From Lentisphaera araneosa HTCC2155 (GTDB lineage Bacteria; Verrucomicrobiota; Lentisphaeria; Lentisphaerales; Lentisphaeraceae): 64,000 nt of DNA. The stretch lies in assembly GCF_000170755.1 (NCBI RefSeq), contig NZ_ABCK01000002.1, positions 124,001 through 188,000 of the forward strand, read 5' to 3'. Position 1 is the first letter of the stretch. Each line of letters opens with the position of its first letter. The notes beneath the pieces are model-generated. The model was given only the letters and a program-made list of their open reading frames with translations, was not told where the DNA came from and searched no databases. Positions 43,876 through 52,336 of the stretch are shown piece by piece. Both the position numbers and the translations under genes were made by a program.

Positions 43876-45972
43876 TTACTTTGCGCTTTGGACAAAATTG
43901 GGGCGAAGGGGCTTCTGATCCAACCTTTCGGAATACATCGCTTCGGCAACTTCGCGGGCACGACTACGCATTTCATCGTAGGGTTGATCGGTAATATCAA
44001 CAAATCCAATGCGATAATTTTCCCCGTCGGGACGTCCGGTTACGGCTTGGTCCTGAAGCTGAAAGTAATGGGCACCTATATAACGTGGGTCCTTGTACGC
44101 ATGTTCCGTGTAGGCTTTAAACTGCTCAGCTGCGTGTTTAATATCTACCGACGTACAAAGGCCACCACCCCAAACACCTTTTTCGTTGATTGTGCCAAAG
44201 TGGTACTCGCCAATAATCATCGGTTTATTGATTTCTTTCGGCCACTTAATTGTCAGAGGACTAAAGTCGTAATAGTTCACACTCACCACATCACAGTGAC
44301 GCGATGACGCAATCAAGGCATAATTATTTTCTTTAAAGTGAATACGACTGCCTAAATACAGTTTTTTAGGCGCATACTCTTTCATCATTTTCGAACACAC
44401 AGAAAAGTATCGATCCAAGTAAAGAGCGCTGATTTCTAAGAGGTCACGTTTACAATTCTTTTGATTCTTGGCCAAAGCTCCTTCAATCGAATCCCAAGAC
44501 TGATAATTTTTGCGCCAAGACGAATTGAGTTGCTTTATATTTTGGTATTTTTTTTGCAAGTGCTTTATGGCTACTTGACGTGAACGAGAGTCTTTGCGGC
44601 CATTCAAAATGATTTCGGCAGTTTGGACTGATTGCTGACCAAAATCGAGTTCATTATCAATAAAAAACCCAATGCACCAAGGATCATTTGCCTGCACTTG
44701 ATTTCTCGCTAGAGTTTTCTTTAAACTCTCTTCAAAGTGAGGGTGAAAGGCATCTGGTAAAGACTTAAGCTGCTTGCCTTCTTTGATTTCTGGACGCCAA
44801 AAGTGCACAGCTAAAGTATAAGGCATCTTTTTAAGTTCATAAAACTCTTTTTTCGTCCAGTTCCCTAAAGTATTGAAGCCCCATGAACGCAGGCGACGAT
44901 TGATCATCTTTGGGTAAGTTTGACGCCAATTTTTACCATATTTTTTTTGTAAATTGCTCTGTGATGGATTCCATGTACCGGGTTTTCTTCCCTTAATCAA
45001 TCCATCTGAGCTAGCAGCTTCTTTTAACTTTGCCAAAGCAGGCTCAGAAGTATCGCCACCATAGCCAATCGACGTTAAGCCAAATGACCAAAACAAATAT
45101 CCTTGAGGGTCAACAAACCACCATTTCCCATCAATTTCCACGGTATAAAAATGTCCTGTTGCTTGTTGTTTTGGGCTTAATAGATTCCCTCCATAAACAC
45201 TCAAATTAGTGCCTCCTGGATGGCTCTCTATCTCTTTCATTTCTTCTTTTAAATGAACTTGTAACTGCTCAGAACTTTTTACCTTCCCAGGCCACTTCTC
45301 TAAAACATTTTGACCAAAAGCATCCACGTAAGGTCGCTTGATAGGCGAAAATTGATAATCCTTGACATCGACAAAATCAACCATGCCTCTCAAGTCACTG
45401 ATCACTAAGTTGACCTCAGCTGACGCAGAAAATATATCGAGGTCTAAGTTACGGACATTGTCTAAATTCAATTGCTTCCATCTTGATCCATAAGTTCCAT
45501 TGGGAAAACCTTTAATATTACCATAAAGATAGGTTTGGTTCTCTATATGATTCACTTCTCTAGGCAAGTGAATGTAGAGGGTTCCACTCTCACCTGCTTC
45601 AAGGGCTAAACCACCCGTCGTTTCTTTCCAAGACTCAAAGGCACGCCCACGAACCATAATTTTTTCAATTCCTTTATTGGAAATATCGAGGCACATCCAG
45701 ATTTTTGAGCGAAAGTCTAAACCTTGGGCTCCTTGTACTTGAAATGAGACTTTTAAACTTTTGCTAGCCGAATTCTGAATACTCCAGACACCATTTTCTT
45801 TAGATTGACGCTTTTTCATGGAGTTTTGAGTTTTGGAGCTCACTACAATTTGCGCATCATCAAAATTTAAGGGTGCTCGATCAGCACTAGGATGTAATGG
45901 CTGAAGATTTTCCGCACATAAGTGGAAACTCAAAGCCAAAAAGGCTGTTAAAATTGATTTAAAATACTTCAT
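43876..45972 (-). CDS. GH50-like beta-agarase, secreted
   Basis: 698 residues, signal peptide at 1-20, AGAGGA five bases before the ATG. Residues about 25-215 are an N-terminal carbohydrate-binding-like beta domain. The catalytic TIM barrel (about 260-690) carries GKWWFVDPQGYLFWSFG, GFFIDNELDF with expected acid/base Glu441, GEYHFG with expected nucleophile Glu589, and HYFQLQDQAVTGRPDGENY. These match GH50 agarases, exo-acting enzymes that release neoagaro-oligosaccharides from agar. Eleven bases downstream of a sulfatase gene and in the same direction as a sigma factor and kinase, suggesting one regulated unit for a sulfated galactan. Confidence 0.85.
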   Translation of the reverse strand: MKYFKSILTAFLALSFHLCAENLQPLHPSADRAPLNFDDAQIVVSSKTQNSMKKRQSKENGVWSIQNSASKSLKVSFQVQGAQGLDFRSKIWMCLDISNKGIEKIMVRGRAFESWKETTGGLALEAGESGTLYIHLPREVNHIENQTYLYGNIKGFPNGTYGSRWKQLNLDNVRNLDLDIFSASAEVNLVISDLRGMVDFVDVKDYQFSPIKRPYVDAFGQNVLEKWPGKVKSSEQLQVHLKEEMKEIESHPGGTNLSVYGGNLLSPKQQATGHFYTVEIDGKWWFVDPQGYLFWSFGLTSIGYGGDTSEPALAKLKEAASSDGLIKGRKPGTWNPSQSNLQKKYGKNWRQTYPKMINRRLRSWGFNTLGNWTKKEFYELKKMPYTLAVHFWRPEIKEGKQLKSLPDAFHPHFEESLKKTLARNQVQANDPWCIGFFIDNELDFGQQSVQTAEIILNGRKDSRSRQVAIKHLQKKYQNIKQLNSSWRKNYQSWDSIEGALAKNQKNCKRDLLEISALYLDRYFSVCSKMMKEYAPKKLYLGSRIHFKENNYALIASSRHCDVVSVNYYDFSPLTIKWPKEINKPMIIGEYHFGTINEKGVWGGGLCTSVDIKHAAEQFKAYTEHAYKDPRYIGAHYFQLQDQAVTGRPDGENYRIGFVDITDQPYDEMRSRAREVAEAMYSERLDQKPLRPNFVQSAK

Positions 45973-45982
45973 TTATGTCCTC

Positions 45983-47371
45983 TTATTGAACTTTTTTCTT
46001 TTTTCTATTTTTCCACGCTTGTGTATGAATTAGGCCTAAAAATACCGGATCAATTAATTCACTATCCCACTGTTTAAGTAAAGCTTTGAGTTCTTTAACT
46101 CGCTCTGGATATTGAGCTGCGAGATTTTGTTTTTCTCCCATATCATTTTCTAGATCGTATAACTGAGGGGGAGCTCCGCGCCAAGGAATTATCATCTTAT
46201 AAGATCCATTTCTTATCGAATACCGATTTCCATCAAATTTACGTAAGTAAATTTGCTCGTGAGGAGCACCAGATTTTTCTCCCTTTAAGTAGGGGAGTAA
46301 ATTAACGCCATCTAAGGGTTTATCCGCATGAGTGGGTGACTGAGCTAAACTTGCGATGGTCGCAAATATATCTAATGAACTCACGGGCAGATCATAAGTT
46401 TGACCTGGCTTCAATTCTCTGGGATATTGCATGGCAAAAGGCACGCGAAAACCACCCTCAAAGACATCCCCTTTTTTACCCCTAAGATCTCCATTATCTG
46501 AGTTATTTTTTGTTGTAGGTCCCCCATTATCAGAAAGAAAAAATACAATGGTATCATCTTTAATTTTAAGCGCATCTAATTTTTTCATGAGACGTACAAT
46601 ACCATCATCCATGGCACTGACCATAGCACAATATGTTCTACGATTCTGATCTTCAATATGAGGAAAACGATCGAGATATTTTTGCGTGGCCTGCAAGGGG
46701 GTGTGAGGCGCATTATAAGAAAGGAACAAGAAAAAAGGCTGCTCATAGTTTTTCTCCACAAAGCGAATCGCTTCATCACTGAATTCATCGGTTAAATACT
46801 TCGTGGTTTTCACTGGTGTATCATTGCGCGTAATGTAACTTGCGTAGGAATCCATCTCATTTTTTACATCTTCCGTCTTGATGATGCGAAGCTTTTCTGG
46901 AAAGTAGGCATGACCTCCACCCAAATGACCAAAAAACTCATTAAAGCCACGCTGATTGGGTCTCAAACTGGGCTCCGCACCCAAATGCCACTTGCCAATA
47001 ATGCCGCAATGATAGCCGACTTGCTGCAATGATTCCGCAATCGTCATTTCACTTTTAGGCAAAGCTGAATTGGGATCAGTTAAATTCCATTGCGGATTGC
47101 GCTCAAAGCCAAAGCGTTGCTGATACCTCCCTGTGATAAAACCGGCGCGACTAGGGCCGCACACTGAATACGACGTGTAGCCACTACTAAATTTGACACC
47201 ATTGTTGGCGATAGAATCAATTCCTGGTGTAGGAATATCTTTACAGCCGTTAAAGCCCACATCCGCATAACCCAAATCATCGGCCATAATCACAATAAGA
47301 TTGGGTTTGCTACTAGCTTGAACGATTAGGCTTAGTCCTAAACTGAGTATAAAGAGTAAAAATTTTGTCAT
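45983..47371 (-). CDS. Secreted arylsulfatase-type sulfatase
   Basis: 462 residues from the ATG that gives a proper signal peptide (FLLFILSLGLSLIVQA) and has AAAGGA upstream; a longer in-frame start adds 23 residues. Type I sulfatase of the arylsulfatase A group: LIVIMADDLGYADVG, Cys71 in CGPSRAG, GIIGKWHLGAE, FLSYNAPHTPLQA, FFLSDNGGPTTKNN, and QLYDLENDMGEKQNLA at the end. It lacks the EF-hand tail of the IDS-like sulfatases in this window. Directly upstream of the GH50 agarase gene, so it probably desulfates agar/porphyran chains for that enzyme. Confidence 0.93.
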   Translation of the reverse strand: MTKFLLFILSLGLSLIVQASSKPNLIVIMADDLGYADVGFNGCKDIPTPGIDSIANNGVKFSSGYTSYSVCGPSRAGFITGRYQQRFGFERNPQWNLTDPNSALPKSEMTIAESLQQVGYHCGIIGKWHLGAEPSLRPNQRGFNEFFGHLGGGHAYFPEKLRIIKTEDVKNEMDSYASYITRNDTPVKTTKYLTDEFSDEAIRFVEKNYEQPFFLFLSYNAPHTPLQATQKYLDRFPHIEDQNRRTYCAMVSAMDDGIVRLMKKLDALKIKDDTIVFFLSDNGGPTTKNNSDNGDLRGKKGDVFEGGFRVPFAMQYPRELKPGQTYDLPVSSLDIFATIASLAQSPTHADKPLDGVNLLPYLKGEKSGAPHEQIYLRKFDGNRYSIRNGSYKMIIPWRGAPPQLYDLENDMGEKQNLAAQYPERVKELKALLKQWDSELIDPVFLGLIHTQAWKNRKKKKVQ

Positions 47372-47455
47372 GGATCCTTTAGAGTTGTTTACATAAAAAA
47401 CAGGACTTAAAGAGCAAAGTGACAAACAGTAAACTAACACACAGCTGAACTAAAC

Positions 47456-49519
47456 TTAAGGAACTACAATAATTTCAGTTTCTGGAAGGTAAGCTTTAAG
47501 AGCTTCAAGCTTGAATTGGCCCTCATGGATTATCAGCTCATCTAGACCCTTAAATCCCTGAAAAACTGCCAAACTGCGAATAGCCGTGTGGCTCACATTA
47601 AGTTTACGAATAGACAGCTGATTCAGTTTAACTAAATTAACCACACCGGTGTGAGCGAGGTTTAACTCCCGCAAATCATCATTCTCTAAGGTGTGTAACT
47701 CAATAATCTCTGTGTGGCTCACATCAAGATATTGTAGAGGTTGATTCCGAAAGCAAATAAAATTATTGATCCCAGTGTGGGAAAGATTGGCTGAAAGAGC
47801 AGGAAAGTTTTGTAGAATTAAAGCCGTATGCATCCACCTATTATTGGAGACATCTAAGTGACGACTTTCGGCATCATAAATAAAATTAATTTTTTGCCCT
47901 TTGTAATATCTCTCCAAAGTTTTTTTATTGTGAGCAATCAAAAAAGCTTTACAATACTCGATACGCTTCTCCACAGGCATTTCAGAATAGGCAGTATAAT
48001 GAATCAGACTACCTGCTAACTCCAGTAAACCTTCATCCATAGTTTGCCGAAATAAGTTAACGAGTTGATTCAAAGGCAACTCATTCTCATCCTTAGCTTT
48101 TATCTTGAGAAAATCTTCTGATAAATTCAGTAACTTTGGTGATTGTCCTCCTTTATGAAAAGCTTGTATGGCCATATCAAATTCTTGATAAATTAAGTGC
48201 AATAAGCCCTTTAAACTCCAGGCCTCTTTAAGACTTGGATCCAATTCCACTGCTGAATCACAGAAATTTACTGCATCATCAAAATTAAAGGTATTATAGG
48301 CAATTTGAGCACGATTAAAAAAGCGTGGTGCAGCATCTTTACCCATTTTAACGTGAAACTCTTTTTCTAAACTCAATTTTTCCGCAAGTTGCAAAGCATT
48401 TATCTTTTCTAATTTGAGATTATTAACGGCAAAAAAAGCGGTAAATAAACTAATCAAAACCAAAAGACTCACAGCCAAACTCATCGCCTTGTGACGCTTG
48501 AACCACAGACTCATGAGCTTCACTAAGGTGGCATTTTCTGCACGGGTCGCAAAACCATTACGATAATTCAAAATATCTCTTTGGAGATTCACCACACTCA
48601 CATAACGCTCTTTAGGATCCATAGACATCGCTTTTAAACAAACCGCTTCTAAAGATAGAGGGATTGATGAGTCAATTTCACTGGGTTTGCGGAAGTCGCA
48701 ATTGGCCGTTTTGGTCATGATCTCATCTAAATCTTTGCCGCGAAAAGGTTTTTGAAAAGTCAAAATTTTATACAGCACACAACCAAGAGAAAATATATCG
48801 GTGTGAACGCCCTTTTTATTTTTCACCAAAGGCGTTTGCTCGGGCGCCATGTAGCCAGGTGTGCCCTTAATCACGCCGTCGAGGGTTAAATGAGTATCTT
48901 TGGGATTAAAACTATAATATTCTAGCAAGTCTTCATCACACACGGATGCCATTACTTTCGCCAAACCCCAGTCACAAAGCAAGACGTCACCATATTCACT
49001 GATCTGAATATTATCGGGTTTTATATCCAAGTGTAAAACGCCCCTAGAATGGGCATAGGCAATCGCATCACATACTTTAATAAAAACGTCGAGGCGATCA
49101 CTCAAATCGCTGTGTTGAAAAGATTTTCCTTCCTGAATTTCTTTGAGAATTTGTTCGAGGGAGGACCCCGAAATAAATTTCATCGTAAACCACGGGTGGC
49201 GACCCTTGAGGCCTAAATCATGCATGGGAATAATATTTGGATGCTGAAGTGTCGCAGTTAAACGCGCTTCGCGCAAAAAGGCTTCTTTTTCTAGATCACT
49301 GGCATCATTCTTTAAACTCGCCATGGCCACAATTCGACCGGTTTTTAAATCTCGGCAAGTTTTGATGGCTTTGATTCCGCCTTCATCCACATACTCGAAA
49401 TCTGTGTAGCGATTTTTGATCGTTTCCAACATATCGAGCAAGGGCATTTCGTCAGAGTCTTCCACCTCATCATAAAAATCGGCAAACTTCTTATCAAATC
49501 CTTCTTCAAGTCGGCTCAT
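47456..49519 (-). CDS. Membrane Ser/Thr kinase with WNK-like lysine position, TPR and LRR ectodomain
   Basis: 687 residues. Kinase domain about 40-325: loop DEGGIKAIKTCRD with Lys50 at the third loop glycine, VAMA with Ala67 at the usual lysine position, Glu84, HLDIKPDN (Asp165, Lys167, Asn170), DWG (Asp183) and GTPGYMAPEQ. A transmembrane helix (MSLAVSLLVLISLFTAFFAV) follows, then a TPR-like region (NFDDAVNFCDSAVELDPSLK) and LRRs with a recurring L.(V/L)(S/A)HT phrase. The C-terminal sensor would face outside. It lies 13 bases after the ECF sigma gene and upstream of the sulfatase, implying an operon. Paralog of the kinase at 28191. Confidence 0.9.
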   Translation of the reverse strand: MSRLEEGFDKKFADFYDEVEDSDEMPLLDMLETIKNRYTDFEYVDEGGIKAIKTCRDLKTGRIVAMASLKNDASDLEKEAFLREARLTATLQHPNIIPMHDLGLKGRHPWFTMKFISGSSLEQILKEIQEGKSFQHSDLSDRLDVFIKVCDAIAYAHSRGVLHLDIKPDNIQISEYGDVLLCDWGLAKVMASVCDEDLLEYYSFNPKDTHLTLDGVIKGTPGYMAPEQTPLVKNKKGVHTDIFSLGCVLYKILTFQKPFRGKDLDEIMTKTANCDFRKPSEIDSSIPLSLEAVCLKAMSMDPKERYVSVVNLQRDILNYRNGFATRAENATLVKLMSLWFKRHKAMSLAVSLLVLISLFTAFFAVNNLKLEKINALQLAEKLSLEKEFHVKMGKDAAPRFFNRAQIAYNTFNFDDAVNFCDSAVELDPSLKEAWSLKGLLHLIYQEFDMAIQAFHKGGQSPKLLNLSEDFLKIKAKDENELPLNQLVNLFRQTMDEGLLELAGSLIHYTAYSEMPVEKRIEYCKAFLIAHNKKTLERYYKGQKINFIYDAESRHLDVSNNRWMHTALILQNFPALSANLSHTGINNFICFRNQPLQYLDVSHTEIIELHTLENDDLRELNLAHTGVVNLVKLNQLSIRKLNVSHTAIRSLAVFQGFKGLDELIIHEGQFKLEALKAYLPETEIIVVP

Positions 49520-49532
49520 ATCAAATTCGGAA

Positions 49533-50135
49533 TTAGCCGCCCAGTTCGGTATTCAGACGCGCAATCTCACGTAGAAGAACTTTTTTAACTCGGGATTTAT
49601 AAACTCGAATCGCGCCGGGGCTCGCATCAAATTTCTCTGCGAGTGATTGATTACTTTCTTCGTGAATTGAGGCTTCAAATATCGCGCGGGATTTTTTGGG
49701 AAACTCATCTTTCACATTCTCCCAAGCCATATTCGAAATGTAGCTCTTCCACTCAATTTCAGCTATCTTATTGATCTCGGGTTCTGTAATTGTGTTGAGT
49801 GCATGCAAGGTCGAATCATAATCCACATTCTTCGTATCATTGCGTGTCGACTTCTTTTTAAAAAAGTTGTATACCGTACTGCGGATTACGAGGCAAAGCC
49901 AAGTTCGGAAGGTGCATTCACCCTCACGGTATTCATAATTGGGAAGAGATTTCCAAACTTTGATCAGCACATCTTGCAACAAATCTTCGGCCACATGCTG
50001 ATTAACTCCGAGGCTACGGATCACCACATAAATATATCCTTCATAGTAACGGACAAATTCATCCCAAGATTTTTCATCACTGGAATCAATAAGTTTATAC
50101 AGAAGAGTCTGTCGAGTATGGTACTCTTTAGCCAT
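49533..50135 (-). CDS. ECF-type RNA polymerase sigma factor
   Basis: 200 residues with AAGGA five bases upstream of the ATG. Region 2 at about 18-95 (EKSWDEFVRYYEGYIYVVIRSLG, HVAEDLLQDVLIKVWKSLPNY, TFRTWLCLVIRS) and region 4 at about 135-195 (MAWENVKDEFPKKSR, SNQSLAEKFDASPGAIRVYKSRV). It is similar in build to the sigma factor at 27598 and, like it, has a kinase neighbour in place of an anti-sigma gene. First gene of a minus-strand series: sigma, kinase, sulfatase, GH50 agarase. It may control its own operon in response to the kinase's sensor domain; that is inference. Confidence 0.92.
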   Translation of the reverse strand: MAKEYHTRQTLLYKLIDSSDEKSWDEFVRYYEGYIYVVIRSLGVNQHVAEDLLQDVLIKVWKSLPNYEYREGECTFRTWLCLVIRSTVYNFFKKKSTRNDTKNVDYDSTLHALNTITEPEINKIAEIEWKSYISNMAWENVKDEFPKKSRAIFEASIHEESNQSLAEKFDASPGAIRVYKSRVKKVLLREIARLNTELGG

Positions 50136-50598
50136 TCATATCCTTAGGTTATTTATGTCATAATATACTAACTATAGGATCTCTGAATTGCCATCGCAGA
50201 TACAAACTATGCTAGGAAAAAATAAGGATTCCAAAAGCAGAACAAAAAATTCGATTATCCATTTAACGATATAGTTCTTTATTTTGAGGGGAATTCTAAC
50301 CGTGCCGAAGGCTCGAAGCATCAGTCAGCCTATGGTTTTTAACCATAGGACCTTAATTTACGCTACATCCCGTTCTGAAGAAACGGCGCATAGGTCATGA
50401 CACATCGTTAACTGGGTCGCCATAAAAAATTGAGAATTTTACTGAAGACTTGTCACAGTTTCTTCACTCATCTTGTTTAATAAAGTATTCCTACCTTCGA
50501 CCTGTAATCAATCTAACTCTCTATACAGGTCGTGGGTAGAGAATGTCCTTGGAAACAGTCTTCCATTTACAATTCAATAAGCTTAAATCCTTTAAAGC
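50136..50598. other. Non-coding gap with hairpin and GC-richer patch
   Basis: 463 bases containing the promoter region of the sigma-kinase operon on its left side. Bases about 50285-50420 are GC-richer and contain a perfect hairpin CCTATGGTT-TTT-AACCATAGG (50329-50349) and a smaller CCGTT...AACGG stem. No coding frame or known RNA was recognised. Confidence 0.4.
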
Positions 50599-50982
50599 TT
50601 AGGCTTTACAGGATTTTGAATATTGTAAAACGAGTTCTGTGACGAGGTGATCCATCTCTTTTAAAACAACTGTATTGAGTTCGACAACATCATCGAGTTC
50701 ATGAGTTTCGAAAGCAGCAATGAACTTCATCCAGGCCTCATTCACCACCGAGATCGCTTTTTGAACTCGCAAGTTATTGTCGGGCTTAGCACCCAACATA
50801 ACTTGCGTTGAATTAAAACTTTCAACACACTCCAATATATCCTGATTCACATGCCCTCTGTAGGGAATATTATATGACTTGATGAGATGTAATTTCATCA
50901 GTTCCTGTGTCAGCATACGTTGCCGTCCTGCTCGATTGATTAGAGTAAGTAAATCCATTTTATTATTCCGAGATTGATGCAT
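50599..50982 (-). CDS. Small PilJ/NIT-like domain protein
   Basis: 127 residues, no signal peptide or membrane segment. The core INRAGRQRMLTQELMKLHLI near the N-terminus is the hallmark of the PilJ-type four-helix sensor domain (type IV pilus chemotaxis transducers, nitrate sensors). The rest is helical (EDIL..VESFNSTQ, VNEAWMKFIAAFE). No output domain is present, so it may be a free-standing binding or partner protein. A second ATG eight codons in has a better upstream GGA and could be the true start. It is near a prepilin gene, but a functional link is only suggested. Confidence 0.65.
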   Translation of the reverse strand: MHQSRNNKMDLLTLINRAGRQRMLTQELMKLHLIKSYNIPYRGHVNQDILECVESFNSTQVMLGAKPDNNLRVQKAISVVNEAWMKFIAAFETHELDDVVELNTVVLKEMDHLVTELVLQYSKSCKA

Positions 50983-51182
50983 TTAAATTTATGCCAATAG
51001 AACATAGAATTCAAACATGAAATTACTTTTTATGTAATTTTTATATAAATAATTACAATATGGTAAATTTATGAATTGTTTTGAGCGCAAAAAAAACTTC
51101 ACACTTACTTAAAAAAGTATCAACTAAAAAGTTATAAGTAAAGAAAATGCACGACTTAAGGAAGTACGAACTTCACTAACAT

Positions 51183-51950
51183 TCATTGTGCATCCCATTG
51201 AGTATCAGTAATATTTGAAGTACTTGCTAATGAACCGTCTGATTTGCTTATAGTTTTATAAAAACTAGTTTTTGCTACATGACCGTCAGTATATAAGTAG
51301 TTGGAACCAGTTAAACCATCATGGGGGATTAGTTCAGGGGTACTATTAATGGTGTCGGCATTTACACCACTTCCCCAGTATCTACCTACCATTTGACCTG
51401 TTCTCATTATCTCCGCTAGAGATATAGTATTACTCGGGTCACTAATTTCATTTAACTTGATCGCGTAAGGCATTCTGCCAACCCAGGTGACTCCAATAAT
51501 ACCTCTGCTTTTATTATCTATTCCATTATTGTCAAAAAATGCAGATGCACTATATGTCAAAGGAAGACAATCTGGATCAGTCCCAAATAATCTTTCTATG
51601 TCATCTGTAGGACATTGATATATACCTGCATCGTTATTAAAATCACTCCCATTAAGCTTACCTGCATTTTTTTGAGTAGTAGATAAATCTCGTCCATCGT
51701 AAGCACTTAAATTATCATCCCAAGATACAGGTCCATAACCCGGCCATTGATGACTGGTAGACTCAGGGAAACGCCCTTCATTATCGTCGGCATTCAGGGC
51801 AAACAAAATAGCAATTTGTTTCATATTATTTTTACAGACAGCTTGCTTCGCTTTGTCTCGCGATTGTGCTAATGAAGGTAGTAAGAAGGAACTCAGAATT
51901 CCAATTATAGCCACTACAACCAAAAGCTCTATTAAACTAAATTTTTTCAT
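51183..51950 (-). CDS. Prepilin-type (pseudopilin-like) protein
   Basis: 255 residues. A very short leader MKK precedes [20 protein letters not shown]; the -1 residue is Lys. Globular domain with AVCKNNMKQIAILFALNADD, WDDNLSAYDGRDLS, YQCPTDDIE and the C-terminal motif in which His and Asp-Gly are separated by eleven residues (HDGLTGSNYLYTDGHV). The end WDAQ parallels WDSAR/WDRAR of two other prepilins here. AAGGTG precedes the ATG. Likely a minor pilin or secretion pseudopilin. Divergent from the ThuA-discoidin gene at 52337. Confidence 0.86.
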   Translation of the reverse strand: MKKFSLIELLVVVAIIGILSSFLLPSLAQSRDKAKQAVCKNNMKQIAILFALNADDNEGRFPESTSHQWPGYGPVSWDDNLSAYDGRDLSTTQKNAGKLNGSDFNNDAGIYQCPTDDIERLFGTDPDCLPLTYSASAFFDNNGIDNKSRGIIGVTWVGRMPYAIKLNEISDPSNTISLAEIMRTGQMVGRYWGSGVNADTINSTPELIPHDGLTGSNYLYTDGHVAKTSFYKTISKSDGSLASTSNITDTQWDAQ

Positions 51951-52336
51951 ACAAACACCTTATCTTTCACTTATAAGACGATAAACAGATATAATTAGAA
52001 ACCAGTCTTTTGATGATCTGAAACAAAAACCCAAAATTATTTTTTTATTATACAATATTGTATTTATTTATAAGCGCTTAACTATATTAAATTTATAATG
52101 TTTTTAGCTCAAAAACAAGACTTATGAAAAATAAAGTTAACTTTAAATTAATTTAACCCACGATCCTTCGTCTAGTTTAAATATAAGAAATTCAGCTTTC
52201 TGAGCTGCATAATTCTTTATTTTGGAAACGGCAAATTATATAATAAAATCGGAATCTTTGATGTTTCATGTTACAAACGGTCTTTCACACAGTTTAGAAT
52301 CTAAATAATCAACGTCATTAAAATTAGGATCACATT
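51951..52336. other. AT-rich divergent gap, nothing recognised
   Basis: 386 bases between divergent genes, so promoters for both must lie here. The sequence is strongly AT-rich, and no clear operator, RNA or repeat was identified. AGGA near the right end is the ribosome site of the next gene. Confidence 0.4.
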
